A stretch of 64,000 nucleotides of DNA, taken from assembly GCF_008039565.1 (NCBI RefSeq), contig NZ_VDUX01000003.1, forward strand, positions 62,001 to 126,000, in the 5' to 3' direction. This document shows, piece by piece, positions 1 to 8,587 of the stretch. A program made the translations under genes and the position numbers. Origin of the DNA: Aeromicrobium terrae. Lineage in GTDB: Bacteria > Actinomycetota > Actinomycetes > Propionibacteriales > Nocardioidaceae. Under the pieces are notes generated by a model. It saw only the letters and a program-made list of their open reading frames with translations. It was not told the DNA's origin and searched no databases. Positions within the stretch are counted from its first letter, which is position 1; each line of letters starts with the position of its first letter.

Positions 1-581
1 CGCTCGTCCTCGACCGCCATCTCCGACAGCTCTCGCTCGGCGGCGATCAGCCGGGCGTTGCGCTGCCAGGCGAGGCGGAAGGAGAACGTCGCCGCGGTGG
101 CGAGCACGACGGCGAAGTTGTTGCCGTGGGTCTCCCACCCGTCGACCGTCAGTCCGGTCACGGTCGTGACCACGAACATCGCGAAGGCCACGGCGAGCCC
201 GTGCCACTGCGGCAGGATCGACGTCGCGAGGGCGGCCACGAAGACCAGGCAGGTCAGCGACTGGTCCTGTGCTCCAGGAACGACGGCGACCCAGGCGACC
301 AGCGTCGTCAGCACCAGCGTCCAGGCGAGGACGTAGTGGTGCTCGATGTGGATCGTCCGGATCAGGCTCAACCCGTACAGGTAGGTCAGGAGCAGCAGGA
401 CGAGGCCCGCGATGCCGAGGTCCTGGCGCCAGCCGCCGGCGTCGAGGACGGCACCGAGCGGGCTGCCCAGGAACACCAGCCAGATCCCGGCCCCGAGGAG
501 CCGTCCCCAGCGGAACGGCTCCTCGGCGGTCGGCAGCATGACCAGGCTTGCGGGGCTCCTCACCGGCCCGAGCGTAGTCAT
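1..581 (-). CDS. Two-component sensor histidine kinase, N-terminal membrane part (cut by window edge)
   Basis: Only the first 193 codons are present; the gene runs off the left edge. Seen: several hydrophobic segments between about residues 25 and 170, then a charged stretch (QRNARLIAAERELSEMAVED) of the kind that precedes the HisKA_3 dimerisation helix in DesK-type kinases. The kinase core lies outside the window. Its ATG overlaps the stop of the upstream permease as TGATG (581), so it is probably translationally coupled to the ABC transporter. In such operons (family knowledge) the kinase and a LuxR-type regulator control the exporter. Kinase identity is inferred from topology, the helix and the context; no catalytic motif is visible. 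Confidence 0.65.
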   Translation of the reverse strand, partial: MTTLGPVRSPASLVMLPTAEEPFRWGRLLGAGIWLVFLGSPLGAVLDAGGWRQDLGIAGLVLLLLTYLYGLSLIRTIHIEHHYVLAWTLVLTTLVAWVAVVPGAQDQSLTCLVFVAALATSILPQWHGLAVAFAMFVVTTVTGLTVDGWETHGNNFAVVLATAATFSFRLAWQRNARLIAAERELSEMAVEDE

Positions 582-1372
582 CAGACCCGCTGGGTGTCCT
601 TGCTCATCCGCCAGGCGGCCCCGGCGGCGAACAGGGCCAGCCAGACGACCACGTTCACCACAGCGATCGCGAGGTTCCCCTGGTCGGTGTCGATGGGCCA
701 GCGCGCGATGACCCCGACGCCATACGCCGGGCTGAGCTTGGCGATCGACGCGAACACGTCGCTCATCTCGCTGAGGGGCAGGAACAGGCCGCCGGCGAAG
801 GACAGCAGCGCGAGCACCGGACCCAGCACCTGCATGACGTTCTCGCTCGGCAGCAGGTACCCGACGAACAGGCCCAGCGCGGCGAACACCGCGCTGCACA
901 GCCAGCCGAGCAGCGCGCACAGGACGAGCCGCCAGGTCGGGGCGTCGGCACCGAAGAACTGGCCGATGACCATGACCACGATGATCGCGACGGCAGCCAT
1001 CGACATCGCGACCGCCGTCTTGATCGCGACGTAGGCGACGGGGTGCAGCGGGGTGAGCCGCAGCTGACGGCTCCAGCCCAGCGCCCGCTCCGTGGCGACC
1101 ATCGCACCGCCCGACGTGGTCGCGATCATGGCGCCGTAGACCGCCATGCTCACCATGATGTACGCGGTCACGTTGCCGTGGCTGGTGGCCTGCGTCTTGT
1201 AGTCGCCGTCCGTGCCGAACAGCAGGAAGAACGCGCTCGGCATGATCAGGGTGAAGATCACGGCGCGGCGGTTGCGCAGCAGTCGCTGCAGCTCCAGCCG
1301 CAGGAACGGCCAGGAGAAGCCGCCCAGGGGCGGGGTCCGGCGAGCGAGGCCGGCGGTGGTGGTCGTGCTCAT
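581..1372 (-). CDS. ABC-2 type transporter permease
   Basis: A 263-residue integral membrane protein. The N-terminus is cytoplasmic with a basic stretch (LELQRLLRNRRAV), followed by about six hydrophobic segments, matching the ABC-2 permease plan of drug and lipid exporters. Its ATG overlaps the stop of the ATPase gene by 4 nt (ATGA, 1369-1372), and its own stop overlaps the kinase start, so ATPase, permease and kinase form one operon. Role: membrane half of an exporter working with the adjacent ATPase. The substrate cannot be told from sequence; antibiotic or membrane-active compounds are typical for ABC exporters linked to DesK-type systems (inference). Confidence 0.85.
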   Translation of the reverse strand: MSTTTTAGLARRTPPLGGFSWPFLRLELQRLLRNRRAVIFTLIMPSAFFLLFGTDGDYKTQATSHGNVTAYIMVSMAVYGAMIATTSGGAMVATERALGWSRQLRLTPLHPVAYVAIKTAVAMSMAAVAIIVVMVIGQFFGADAPTWRLVLCALLGWLCSAVFAALGLFVGYLLPSENVMQVLGPVLALLSFAGGLFLPLSEMSDVFASIAKLSPAYGVGVIARWPIDTDQGNLAIAVVNVVVWLALFAAGAAWRMSKDTQRV

Positions 1373-2280
1373 GCGTGGGCTCCTTCGGGCTCGGGATCCC
1401 CGGTGAGCGCCATGAAGGCGTCCTCGAGGTTGCGCGACGTGACCTCGAGGTCGCGGGCGTCGGTGTGGTTCAGCAGGTAGCGGGCGACGGCGTCGCTGTC
1501 GGACCCGTGGACGATGACGGAGTCGCCGCGGACGTCGACCGAGTCGACGCCGGGGACGGTGGTGATGGCCTCGACGTCCGGGGCACGGAGCGTCGCGCGG
1601 ACGGTGCGGCCGGCGGCCAGCGACTTGATCTCGGCGGCCGTGCCGTCGGCGACGACGCGGCCGCGGCGTACCAGGACGATCCGGTCAGCGTAGGCGTCGG
1701 CCTCCTCGAGGTAGTGCGTGGCGAACACGGTGGTCCGGCCCCGCGCAGCGTCGGTCCGGATGGCGTCCCAGAAGTCGCGGCGGCCCTGCACGTCCATGCC
1801 CGTGGTGGGCTCGTCGAGGATCAGCAGGTCCGGGTCCGGCACGAGGGCGAGCGCGAACCGCAGCCGCTGCTGCTGCCCACCGGACGCCTTGCCGACCAGC
1901 CGGTCCGCGACGTCGGCGATGCCCGCGCGCTCCAGGACTTCGTCGACCGACCGGGCCGGCCGGAACAGCGAGGCGGTCAGCTCGACCGTCTCGCGGACGG
2001 TGAAGTCCTTCAGCAGGCCGCCGGTCTGCATGACCGCCGAGACGCGGCCGAGCGCCACGGCGCGTCGCGCGTCGCCGCCGAACACCTTCACGGTCCCCGA
2101 CGTCGGATGCGAGAGGCCGAGCAGCATGTCGATCGTGGTGGTCTTGCCGGCCCCGTTCGGGCCCAGGAACGCGACGACCTCACCGGGGTTGATCCGCAGG
2201 TCGAGACCGTCGACGGCCCGGACCGGGCCGAACGTCTTCGTGATGCCGTCGAGCTCGACGGCCGCAGTGGATTCGATCAT
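1369..2280 (-). CDS. ABC transporter ATP-binding protein (drug/antibiotic exporter type)
   Basis: A 303-residue ATPase with Walker A GPNGAGKTT near residue 40, signature SGGQQQR near 133, Walker B LLILDEPTTG near 153 and a switch His in FATHYLEEAD. The C-terminal 90 residues form the extra domain common in DrrA/CcmA-like exporter ATPases. It is first gene of an operon with the permease and kinase downstream. It powers export through the permease at 581-1372. The upstream gap of about 85 nt holds a TGACA-CC-TGTCA inverted repeat that could be the response-regulator site. Substrate unknown. Confidence 0.9.
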   Translation of the reverse strand: MIESTAAVELDGITKTFGPVRAVDGLDLRINPGEVVAFLGPNGAGKTTTIDMLLGLSHPTSGTVKVFGGDARRAVALGRVSAVMQTGGLLKDFTVRETVELTASLFRPARSVDEVLERAGIADVADRLVGKASGGQQQRLRFALALVPDPDLLILDEPTTGMDVQGRRDFWDAIRTDAARGRTTVFATHYLEEADAYADRIVLVRRGRVVADGTAAEIKSLAAGRTVRATLRAPDVEAITTVPGVDSVDVRGDSVIVHGSDSDAVARYLLNHTDARDLEVTSRNLEDAFMALTGDPEPEGAHA

Positions 2281-2339
2281 GACGCCAGCCTGTCCGCGAC
2301 GGACGGCCGAGACCTCGGCCCTGCGTCACGACCTGGCCA

Positions 2340-2351
2340 TGACACCTGTCA
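2340..2351. promoter_or_regulatory. Inverted repeat TGACA-N2-TGTCA upstream of the exporter operon
   Basis: A perfect 5+2+5 inverted repeat about 60 nt before the ATPase start, in the only non-coding gap of this operon. LuxR-family response regulators paired with DesK-type kinases often bind short palindromes of this form, so it is a candidate autoregulatory operator. Only the repeat is seen; its role is inferred. Confidence 0.35.
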
Positions 2352-2366
2352 CGGCCGGGCCGGCGG

Positions 2367-2960
2367 TCAGGGGCGCCAGTGGATGGCGTCGGCCTCCGAG
2401 CCGGTCTGCAGGTCCACCGTGCTGAGGGTCTCGCCCTTCGGCAGCAGGAAGATCATGCAGAGCTGCGCCGTCGCACCCTTGAGGAAGCTCTTGGGCAGCG
2501 CCGACGACGGGCACGGCTTGAACGTGCCGACCAGCTCGTTCGGCGGGTAGACCGTGTTCGACGCCGTGTGGGCGAGCACCGGGAGCGTGACGCCGCCGAG
2601 GCCCGCCGGTCCCTCGTTCCGCACCGCGACGTCGACGTAGTACGGGGTGGACGCCCGGCCGGCCGCGTCGAGGGAGAAGAACCGGAAGTCCTTCATCGTG
2701 CCCTTCCGCACCGCCTTGACGCGGACGGTGATCGCGCTGGCCGCGTCGTCGACCTCGTACACGACGCTGGCGGACTCGCCGGCCTTGACCGTGCTGCCCG
2801 CCGCCGTCAGCGTGACGCCCGCGGGCACGTCGAAGCCCTTGGGCACGTCCGCCTTCGGCTCGTCGTCGCCGCCGCTCCCCGACGAGCACCCGGCCACGAG
2901 CAGGGCCGCGGCCAGGGCGGCTGCGACGAGCGGACGACGGGAGCTCGGTACGGGCTTCAC
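2367..2960 (-). CDS. Putative secreted lipoprotein of unknown function
   Basis: A 197-residue protein from a GTG start at 2960, with a basic N-terminus, hydrophobic core and lipobox LLVAGC (Cys about residue 25), so it is probably lipid-anchored outside the membrane. A Gly/Ser linker follows. The mature part resembles a small beta domain of the DUF4352 kind, with two cysteines (FKPCPS, AQLCMI) that could pair. An earlier in-frame start at 3020 would overlap glyS and put 20 residues before the signal peptide, so I prefer 2960, which is 25 nt after the glyS stop. Function not recognised. Confidence 0.7.
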   Translation of the reverse strand: MKPVPSSRRPLVAAALAAALLVAGCSSGSGGDDEPKADVPKGFDVPAGVTLTAAGSTVKAGESASVVYEVDDAASAITVRVKAVRKGTMKDFRFFSLDAAGRASTPYYVDVAVRNEGPAGLGGVTLPVLAHTASNTVYPPNELVGTFKPCPSSALPKSFLKGATAQLCMIFLLPKGETLSTVDLQTGSEADAIHWRP

Positions 2961-2985
2961 GCGCCGATTGTCACCCACGGGCGTG

Positions 2986-4371
<1,386 letters not shown>

Positions 4372-4419
4372 TCCTCAACTCTATCGACGGACGCAGGCGC
4401 TCCTCGCGCCGGAACCGAG

Positions 4420-4457
4420 TTGACAACGGTTCCCATCTTTGATGAGAATCATTCCCA
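4420..4457 (+). promoter_or_regulatory. znuA-like promoter with Zur-like box
   Basis: TTGACA (4420-4425) and GAGAAT (4444-4449) are 18 nt apart, putting the start of transcription at about the A of ATG 4457. Over the -10 and start lies TGAGAAT-C-ATTCCCA (4443-4457), a 7-1-7 inverted repeat with one mismatch that resembles actinobacterial Zur boxes (TGAAAATNATTTTCA type). Position and target agree with zinc repression by the regulator at 6926. Confidence 0.65.
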
Positions 4458-5302
4458 TGAAGGTCTTGGCCCTGCTGCTCCTCGCCCCGCTCCTGGTCGC
4501 CTGCGGCGGGAGCGACTCGGGCACCATCCGCGTGGAGACGGCCTTCTACCCCTTCGCCTACGTCGCCGAGCAGGTCGGCGGCGCGGACGTGGAGGTCGAC
4601 AGCCTCACCTCCCCCGGCGTCGAGCCGCACGACCTCGAGCTGCGGCCCAAGCAGGTCGGGGCCGTGCAGACCGCCGACCTCGTCGTCTACCAGCGCCACT
4701 TCCAGGCCGCCGTCGACGACGCGGTAGACCAGGCGGGTCGCAAGCCGGGAACGACGATCGACGTCGCGAAGCTCGTCGACGCCCGCGACCCGCACACCTG
4801 GCTCGACCCGGCCACGATGGTGGCCCTCACGGCGGCGGTGCGCGACCGGCTCGTCGAGCTCGACCCCGACCACGCGGCGACGTACCGCGCGAACGCGGAC
4901 AAGCTGACCGCCGCCCTGATGACGCTCGACCACGACCTGCGTGCCGGCCTCGCACACTGCGAGCGGGACACGATCGTCACCAGCCACGAGGCGTTCGGAC
5001 ACCTGGCGAAGCGGTACGGGCTGACGCAGGTGCCGATCGCCGGAGTCGACCCGTCGGCGGAGCCCTCACCGGCTCAGCTGGCGTCCATCAGCCGCCTCGT
5101 CGAGAAGCAGCACGTGACCACGATCTTCACCGAGGAGCTGGTGAGCCCGGCGATCGCGGATGCCATCGCCCGGGAGACCGGCGCGCACACGGCTACGCTC
5201 GACCCGATCGAGGGCCTGTCCGACGACACCAGCGACCAGACGTACCTGACGCTGATGCGCCAGAACCTCGAGGCGATCCGGAAGGCGAACGCCTGCTCAT
5301 GA
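4457..5302 (+). CDS. znuA: Zinc/manganese ABC transporter substrate-binding lipoprotein
   Basis: A 281-residue cluster A-I metal-binding lipoprotein. Signal peptide ends in lipobox LLVAC (Cys16). Conserved metal-binding histidines are visible in VEPHDLEL, DPHTWLDP and SHEAFGHLAKRYGL, and the late acidic site in TEELVSPAIAD. The His-rich loop of some zinc binders is absent. ATG 4457 is chosen because a promoter places the transcript start on it (leaderless) and it begins exactly at the signal peptide; ATG 4442 is the alternative. The gene captures metal for the ATPase and permease downstream, with the ATPase overlapping by 4 nt. Zinc rather than manganese is inferred from the Zur-like gene and box. 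Confidence 0.85.
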   Translation: MKVLALLLLAPLLVACGGSDSGTIRVETAFYPFAYVAEQVGGADVEVDSLTSPGVEPHDLELRPKQVGAVQTADLVVYQRHFQAAVDDAVDQAGRKPGTTIDVAKLVDARDPHTWLDPATMVALTAAVRDRLVELDPDHAATYRANADKLTAALMTLDHDLRAGLAHCERDTIVTSHEAFGHLAKRYGLTQVPIAGVDPSAEPSPAQLASISRLVEKQHVTTIFTEELVSPAIADAIARETGAHTATLDPIEGLSDDTSDQTYLTLMRQNLEAIRKANACS

Positions 5303-6081
5303 CCCAGCCCACCTCGTCCGACCAGCCGGTGCTGCGCGTCACCGGCGCCACGGTCACGCTCGACGGTCGCCGGGTGCTCACCGGCGTCGACCTCGACGTG
5401 GCTCCGGGCGAGTTCGTGACGCTGCTCGGCGCGAACGGCTCGGGGAAGTCCACCCTCGTGCGCGCCGCGGTGGGCCTGGTGCCGCTCGACTCCGGCTCGG
5501 TCGAGCTGTTCGGCACCCCGCTCGCCCGGTTCCGGGACCGTCGCCGGATCGGGTACGTGCCGCAGCGCTCCCGCGCCGTCGCCGGCGTGCCGGCCACCGT
5601 CCACGAGGTCGTCATGAGCGGACGGCTCCCCCGCCGTCCCTACCTGGGGTTCGGCGGCCGGGCCGACCGCGAGGCCGTCGAGGCGGCCGTCGACCGCGTC
5701 GGTCTCGGCGACCGGCTCCGGTCGTCGCTCGCCGACCTCTCCGGCGGCCAGCAGCAGCGCGTCCTCATCGCACGGGCGCTCGTCACCGGCGCCGACCTGC
5801 TCGTCATGGACGAGCCGACCGCCGGCGTCGACCACCGTCACCAGGAGTCGCTGGCCGAGCTCCTCGGCGACCTGTCCCGCGACGGCGTCTCGGTGCTCCT
5901 CGTGGCGCACGAGCTCGGCCCCATGCGCGTCCTGATCGACCGCGCCGTCGTCCTGCACGACGGCGTGGTCCGGTACGACGGGCCGGTCTCCGGCGTCACC
6001 GGCGAGGAGCACGAGCACGTGCACCACCACGCCACCCGGGAGACGCGCATCGACGTGCCCGGCGCCGAGGGGGTGTGGTGA
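5299..6081 (+). CDS. znuC: Zinc ABC transporter ATP-binding protein with His-rich C-terminus
   Basis: A 260-residue ATPase with Walker A GANGSGKST, signature LSGGQQQR, Walker B LLVMDEPTAG and switch His VAHELG. It energises metal import by the permease at 6081. The start overlaps the binding-protein stop (ATGA). The C-terminal tail contains EEHEHVHHHATRE, six histidines and several acids within about 14 residues, a possible zinc-sensing or buffering tail. Start chosen at 5299; an upstream in-frame extension would run through the previous gene. Confidence 0.9.
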   Translation: MTQPTSSDQPVLRVTGATVTLDGRRVLTGVDLDVAPGEFVTLLGANGSGKSTLVRAAVGLVPLDSGSVELFGTPLARFRDRRRIGYVPQRSRAVAGVPATVHEVVMSGRLPRRPYLGFGGRADREAVEAAVDRVGLGDRLRSSLADLSGGQQQRVLIARALVTGADLLVMDEPTAGVDHRHQESLAELLGDLSRDGVSVLLVAHELGPMRVLIDRAVVLHDGVVRYDGPVSGVTGEEHEHVHHHATRETRIDVPGAEGVW

Positions 6082-6917
6082 TGCTCGAGCTGCTCGACTT
6101 CGACTTCATGCGGCGCGCGCTCGTGGCCGCCACGTTCACCGGTCTGGCCGCGCCGGCGATCGGCACGTTCCTCGTGCAGCGCCGGCTGGCCCTGCTCGGC
6201 GACGGCATCGGGCACGTCGCCCTGACCGGCGTCGCCCTCGGCCTGCTCACCGGCGTCACGCCGCTGATCACCGCCGTCCTCGTGGCGGGGCTTGGCGCGA
6301 TCGTCATCGAGCTGCTCCGGATGTACGGCCGCACCAGTGGCGACGTCGCGCTCGCGATGCTCTTCTACGGCGGGATCGCCGGCGGCGTGTTGCTCACCAA
6401 CCTCGCCGGCGACAGTGCCGCCACGCTCAACCGCTACCTCTTCGGCTCCATCACCACCGTCTCGACCGCCGACCTGTGGCTCATCGGCGGGCTCGGGATC
6501 GTCGTGATCGCGATCGCCACCGTTCTGTCGCCCCAGCTCTTCGCGGTCTGCCAGGACGAGGACCACGCCCGCGTGAGCGGCGTGCCGGTTCGCGCCTACA
6601 GCATCCTGATCGCCGTGATGGCCGCCGTGACCATCACGGTGGCCATGCGCACCGTGGGTCTCCTCCTGGTGTCCGCGCTGATGGTGGTCCCGGTCGCCGC
6701 GGCGCAGCAGCTGACCCGCAGCTTCCGCACCACGCACGTCGCCGCGATGCTCATCGGCCTGCTGGCGGCGCTCGGCGGCGTCGTCACCAGCTACGAGATC
6801 GACGCCCAGCCGGGGCCCACCATCGTCCTGCTGGCCCTCGCCGGATTCGGGGTGGCCGCCCTGGTCGGCGCCCTGGTCCGCCGCCGCCCGGCCCTGATCA
6901 CCCCGGAATCGACGTAG
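6081..6917 (+). CDS. znuB: Zinc ABC transporter permease
   Basis: A 278-residue polytopic membrane protein of the ABC-3 (ZnuB/MntB) family: FMRRALVAATFTGLAAPAIG near the N-terminus, then LVQRRLALLGDGIGHVALTGVA, the usual loop-helix that contacts the ATPase, and about eight hydrophobic segments. It is the import channel of the operon. ATG 6081 overlaps the ATPase stop as TGATG; GTG codons at 6075 and 6078 are alternatives. The zur-like gene follows 8 nt later with a strong AGGAGG. Confidence 0.92.
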   Translation: MLELLDFDFMRRALVAATFTGLAAPAIGTFLVQRRLALLGDGIGHVALTGVALGLLTGVTPLITAVLVAGLGAIVIELLRMYGRTSGDVALAMLFYGGIAGGVLLTNLAGDSAATLNRYLFGSITTVSTADLWLIGGLGIVVIAIATVLSPQLFAVCQDEDHARVSGVPVRAYSILIAVMAAVTITVAMRTVGLLLVSALMVVPVAAAQQLTRSFRTTHVAAMLIGLLAALGGVVTSYEIDAQPGPTIVLLALAGFGVAALVGALVRRRPALITPEST

Positions 6918-6925
6918 GAGGAGCC

Positions 6926-7315
6926 ATGGTCGAGACCGCCCGCAACACCCGCCAACGCCGAGCCGTCGGAGCCATCCTCGACGACCTCGACGGGTTCGCC
7001 AGCGCGCAGGAGATCCACGACATCCTGGTCCGGCGCGGCGACAAGGTCGGCCTGTCCACCGTCTACCGCAACTTGCAGTACCTGGTCGACGCGGCCGAGG
7101 TCGACTCGCTGCGCGGCGACGACGGCGAGGTCCTCTACCGCCGCTGCAGCGCCGGTCATCACCATCACCTGGTGTGCCGCGACTGCGGCCGCACCGTCGA
7201 GGTCGAGGGGCCGGCCGTGGAGAAGTGGGCCGATCGCGTGGCCGCCGAGCACGGCTTCTCCGACGTCGCCCACACGCTCGAGGTCTTCGGGACGTGCAGC
7301 GAGTGCGGCGCATGA
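6926..7315 (+). CDS. zur: Fur-family metalloregulator, Zur type
   Basis: A 129-residue Fur-family repressor: winged-helix DNA-binding half (SAQEIHDILVRRGDKVGLST, residues about 25-55), then the metal-binding half with HHHHLVCRDCG near residues 75-85 and a C-terminal CSECG, the two CXXC pairs of the structural zinc site. In Zur, zinc binding enables repression of uptake genes. It is the fourth gene of the zinc operon, preceded by GTAGGAGGAGCC, so it would repress its own transcription from the box at 4443. The ZnuACB context argues for Zur rather than Fur or PerR. Confidence 0.88.
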   Translation: MVETARNTRQRRAVGAILDDLDGFASAQEIHDILVRRGDKVGLSTVYRNLQYLVDAAEVDSLRGDDGEVLYRRCSAGHHHHLVCRDCGRTVEVEGPAVEKWADRVAAEHGFSDVAHTLEVFGTCSECGA

Positions 7316-7755
7316 GCGACGTCCGCCGCGTCGACGGCGACCGGCTCACCGCCCAGGACGTCTACGACATCTGGAAGATCCGGGACGCCGTGTTCAGCGT
7401 CGAGCAGCGGTGCGAGGTCGAGGACGTCGACGGCAAGGACCTGCTGCCCGAGACGACGCACTTCTGGACCGAGGACGAGGACGGGCCCACGAGCTACCTC
7501 CGTGTCTACGTCGCCGACGACGGTGAGCGACGCATCGGCCGGGTCTGCACGCGCCGCGACCAGCGCGGCCGCGGTCTGTCCACCGCTCTGATGGAGGAGG
7601 TCCATCGGCTCTGGGGCGACGGCCGCCTCGGCCTGAACGCCCAGGCGTATCTCGAGCGCTGGTACGAGGGCTTCGGCTACGAGCGGTGCGGCGAGAACTT
7701 CATGGAGGCCGGGATCCCCCACGTCCCCATGCGCCGCCGACTTCCCGAAATGTGA
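7312..7755 (+). CDS. ElaA-like GNAT family acetyltransferase
   Basis: A 147-residue protein of the ElaA subgroup: IWKIRDAVFSVEQRCEVEDVDGKDL near the start, then RIGRVCTRRDQRGRGLSTALME, which carries the acetyl-CoA-binding R-G-x-G segment, and the closing GFGYERCGENFMEAGIPHVPM typical of ElaA. It overlaps the zur stop by 4 nt (ATGA), so it is the last gene of the zinc operon, though no zinc role is known for the family. Its final two codons and stop lie in the left arm of the long hairpin at 7746-7804. Confidence 0.85.
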   Translation: MSDVRRVDGDRLTAQDVYDIWKIRDAVFSVEQRCEVEDVDGKDLLPETTHFWTEDEDGPTSYLRVYVADDGERRIGRVCTRRDQRGRGLSTALMEEVHRLWGDGRLGLNAQAYLERWYEGFGYERCGENFMEAGIPHVPMRRRLPEM

Positions 7756-7804
7756 CGCTCACGGCGTCATTCGGCTCGGATGACGCCTTGAGCGTCACAT
7801 TTCG
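7746..7804. terminator. 25-bp hairpin between convergent genes
   Basis: Arms 7746-7770 and 7780-7804 pair over 25 bp with one mismatch; the loop is 9 nt (TCGGCTCGG). It includes the end of the acetyltransferase reading frame and stops 6 nt before the convergent gene, so it can end transcription from both sides. There is no long U-run. The outer part of each arm contains GTGACG, as does the hairpin at 54724-54786. Confidence 0.7.
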
Positions 7805-7810
7805 CGGAGA

Positions 7811-8569
7811 CTAGGTCGTGCGCTCCCCCGCGACGCGGTCGACGGCCTCCGCGAGGTCCGCGTCGACCTTGATCGCGTAGTTCTTGACCGCCTGGAGGGC
7901 GGCGTCGTACTCGTCGCCGTAGTCGAACTCGTAGGACTTCCCGTCCTCGGCGCGGTCGGCCATCACCCCGACCTGGCCGATCGCGAACGTGATCGCTCCG
8001 TCGACCTTGACCGCGACGTCCTCCGCGCCCTTGGGCACCTTCGTGCTCCGGAACGCGTCCCGGGCGCGGACGAGCTCGGGGATCACCTCGGTGCGCAGCG
8101 GCGCGCTCTCGAACACGAGGAATCCCGCCAGCGCGGCCGGGTCCTTGTGGAGTGCCGCGTCCGCCGCCTTCACGAACGGTTCCGCCGCGATGGACCGGCC
8201 CAACGCCTTGCTGAGCCGCCGGTACGGGTCCAGCACGGTCTTGCTCGCCTTCAGCGCCTCGCGGTAGGTGCGCGACCGGCTGGCGCCCTCTGGGGGCGGG
8301 CCGAGCCGTGGCGGGTCCTTCAGGGCGGCGTCGACGAACCGCTTGAGGTCAGCGGGCTTCCGCTTCTTCCCGTCGGTCATGACACGCCGGATCTTCAGCT
8401 GGAAGTCGGCGACGTCGCTGAAGTAGGTGGCGCCGACCCGCTCGGCCTCCTTGAGCTGGTCGGACCGGTCCTGACGCTCGGTGAGCAGCACGGTCCCGGC
8501 CGCCGCGACCACTGCCAGGAGGATGAGCGACGGCAGCACCACCATCGTCCTGCGGAACGGTCCGCTCAC
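7811..8569 (-). CDS. Membrane-anchored protein of unknown function
   Basis: A 252-residue protein, not recognised. An N-terminal hydrophobic helix (residues about 9-28, VVLPSLILLAVVAAAGTVLL) is followed by a long, charged, probably helical region and no further membrane segment, so most of it should lie outside the membrane. No catalytic motif or lipobox is visible. A -10-like TACGAT (8581-8576) sits exactly 6 nt before the GTG start with no Shine-Dalgarno, suggesting leaderless expression from its own promoter just after cimA. Confidence 0.7.
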   Translation of the reverse strand: MSGPFRRTMVVLPSLILLAVVAAAGTVLLTERQDRSDQLKEAERVGATYFSDVADFQLKIRRVMTDGKKRKPADLKRFVDAALKDPPRLGPPPEGASRSRTYREALKASKTVLDPYRRLSKALGRSIAAEPFVKAADAALHKDPAALAGFLVFESAPLRTEVIPELVRARDAFRSTKVPKGAEDVAVKVDGAITFAIGQVGVMADRAEDGKSYEFDYGDEYDAALQAVKNYAIKVDADLAEAVDRVAGERTT

Positions 8570-8587
8570 CCGAGCATCGTAGGGCGG

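Noticed and set aside
4372-4438. T-box riboswitch for glyS
   Set aside because: Only about 68 nt separate glyS from the divergent promoter and no T-box or specifier stem is seen.
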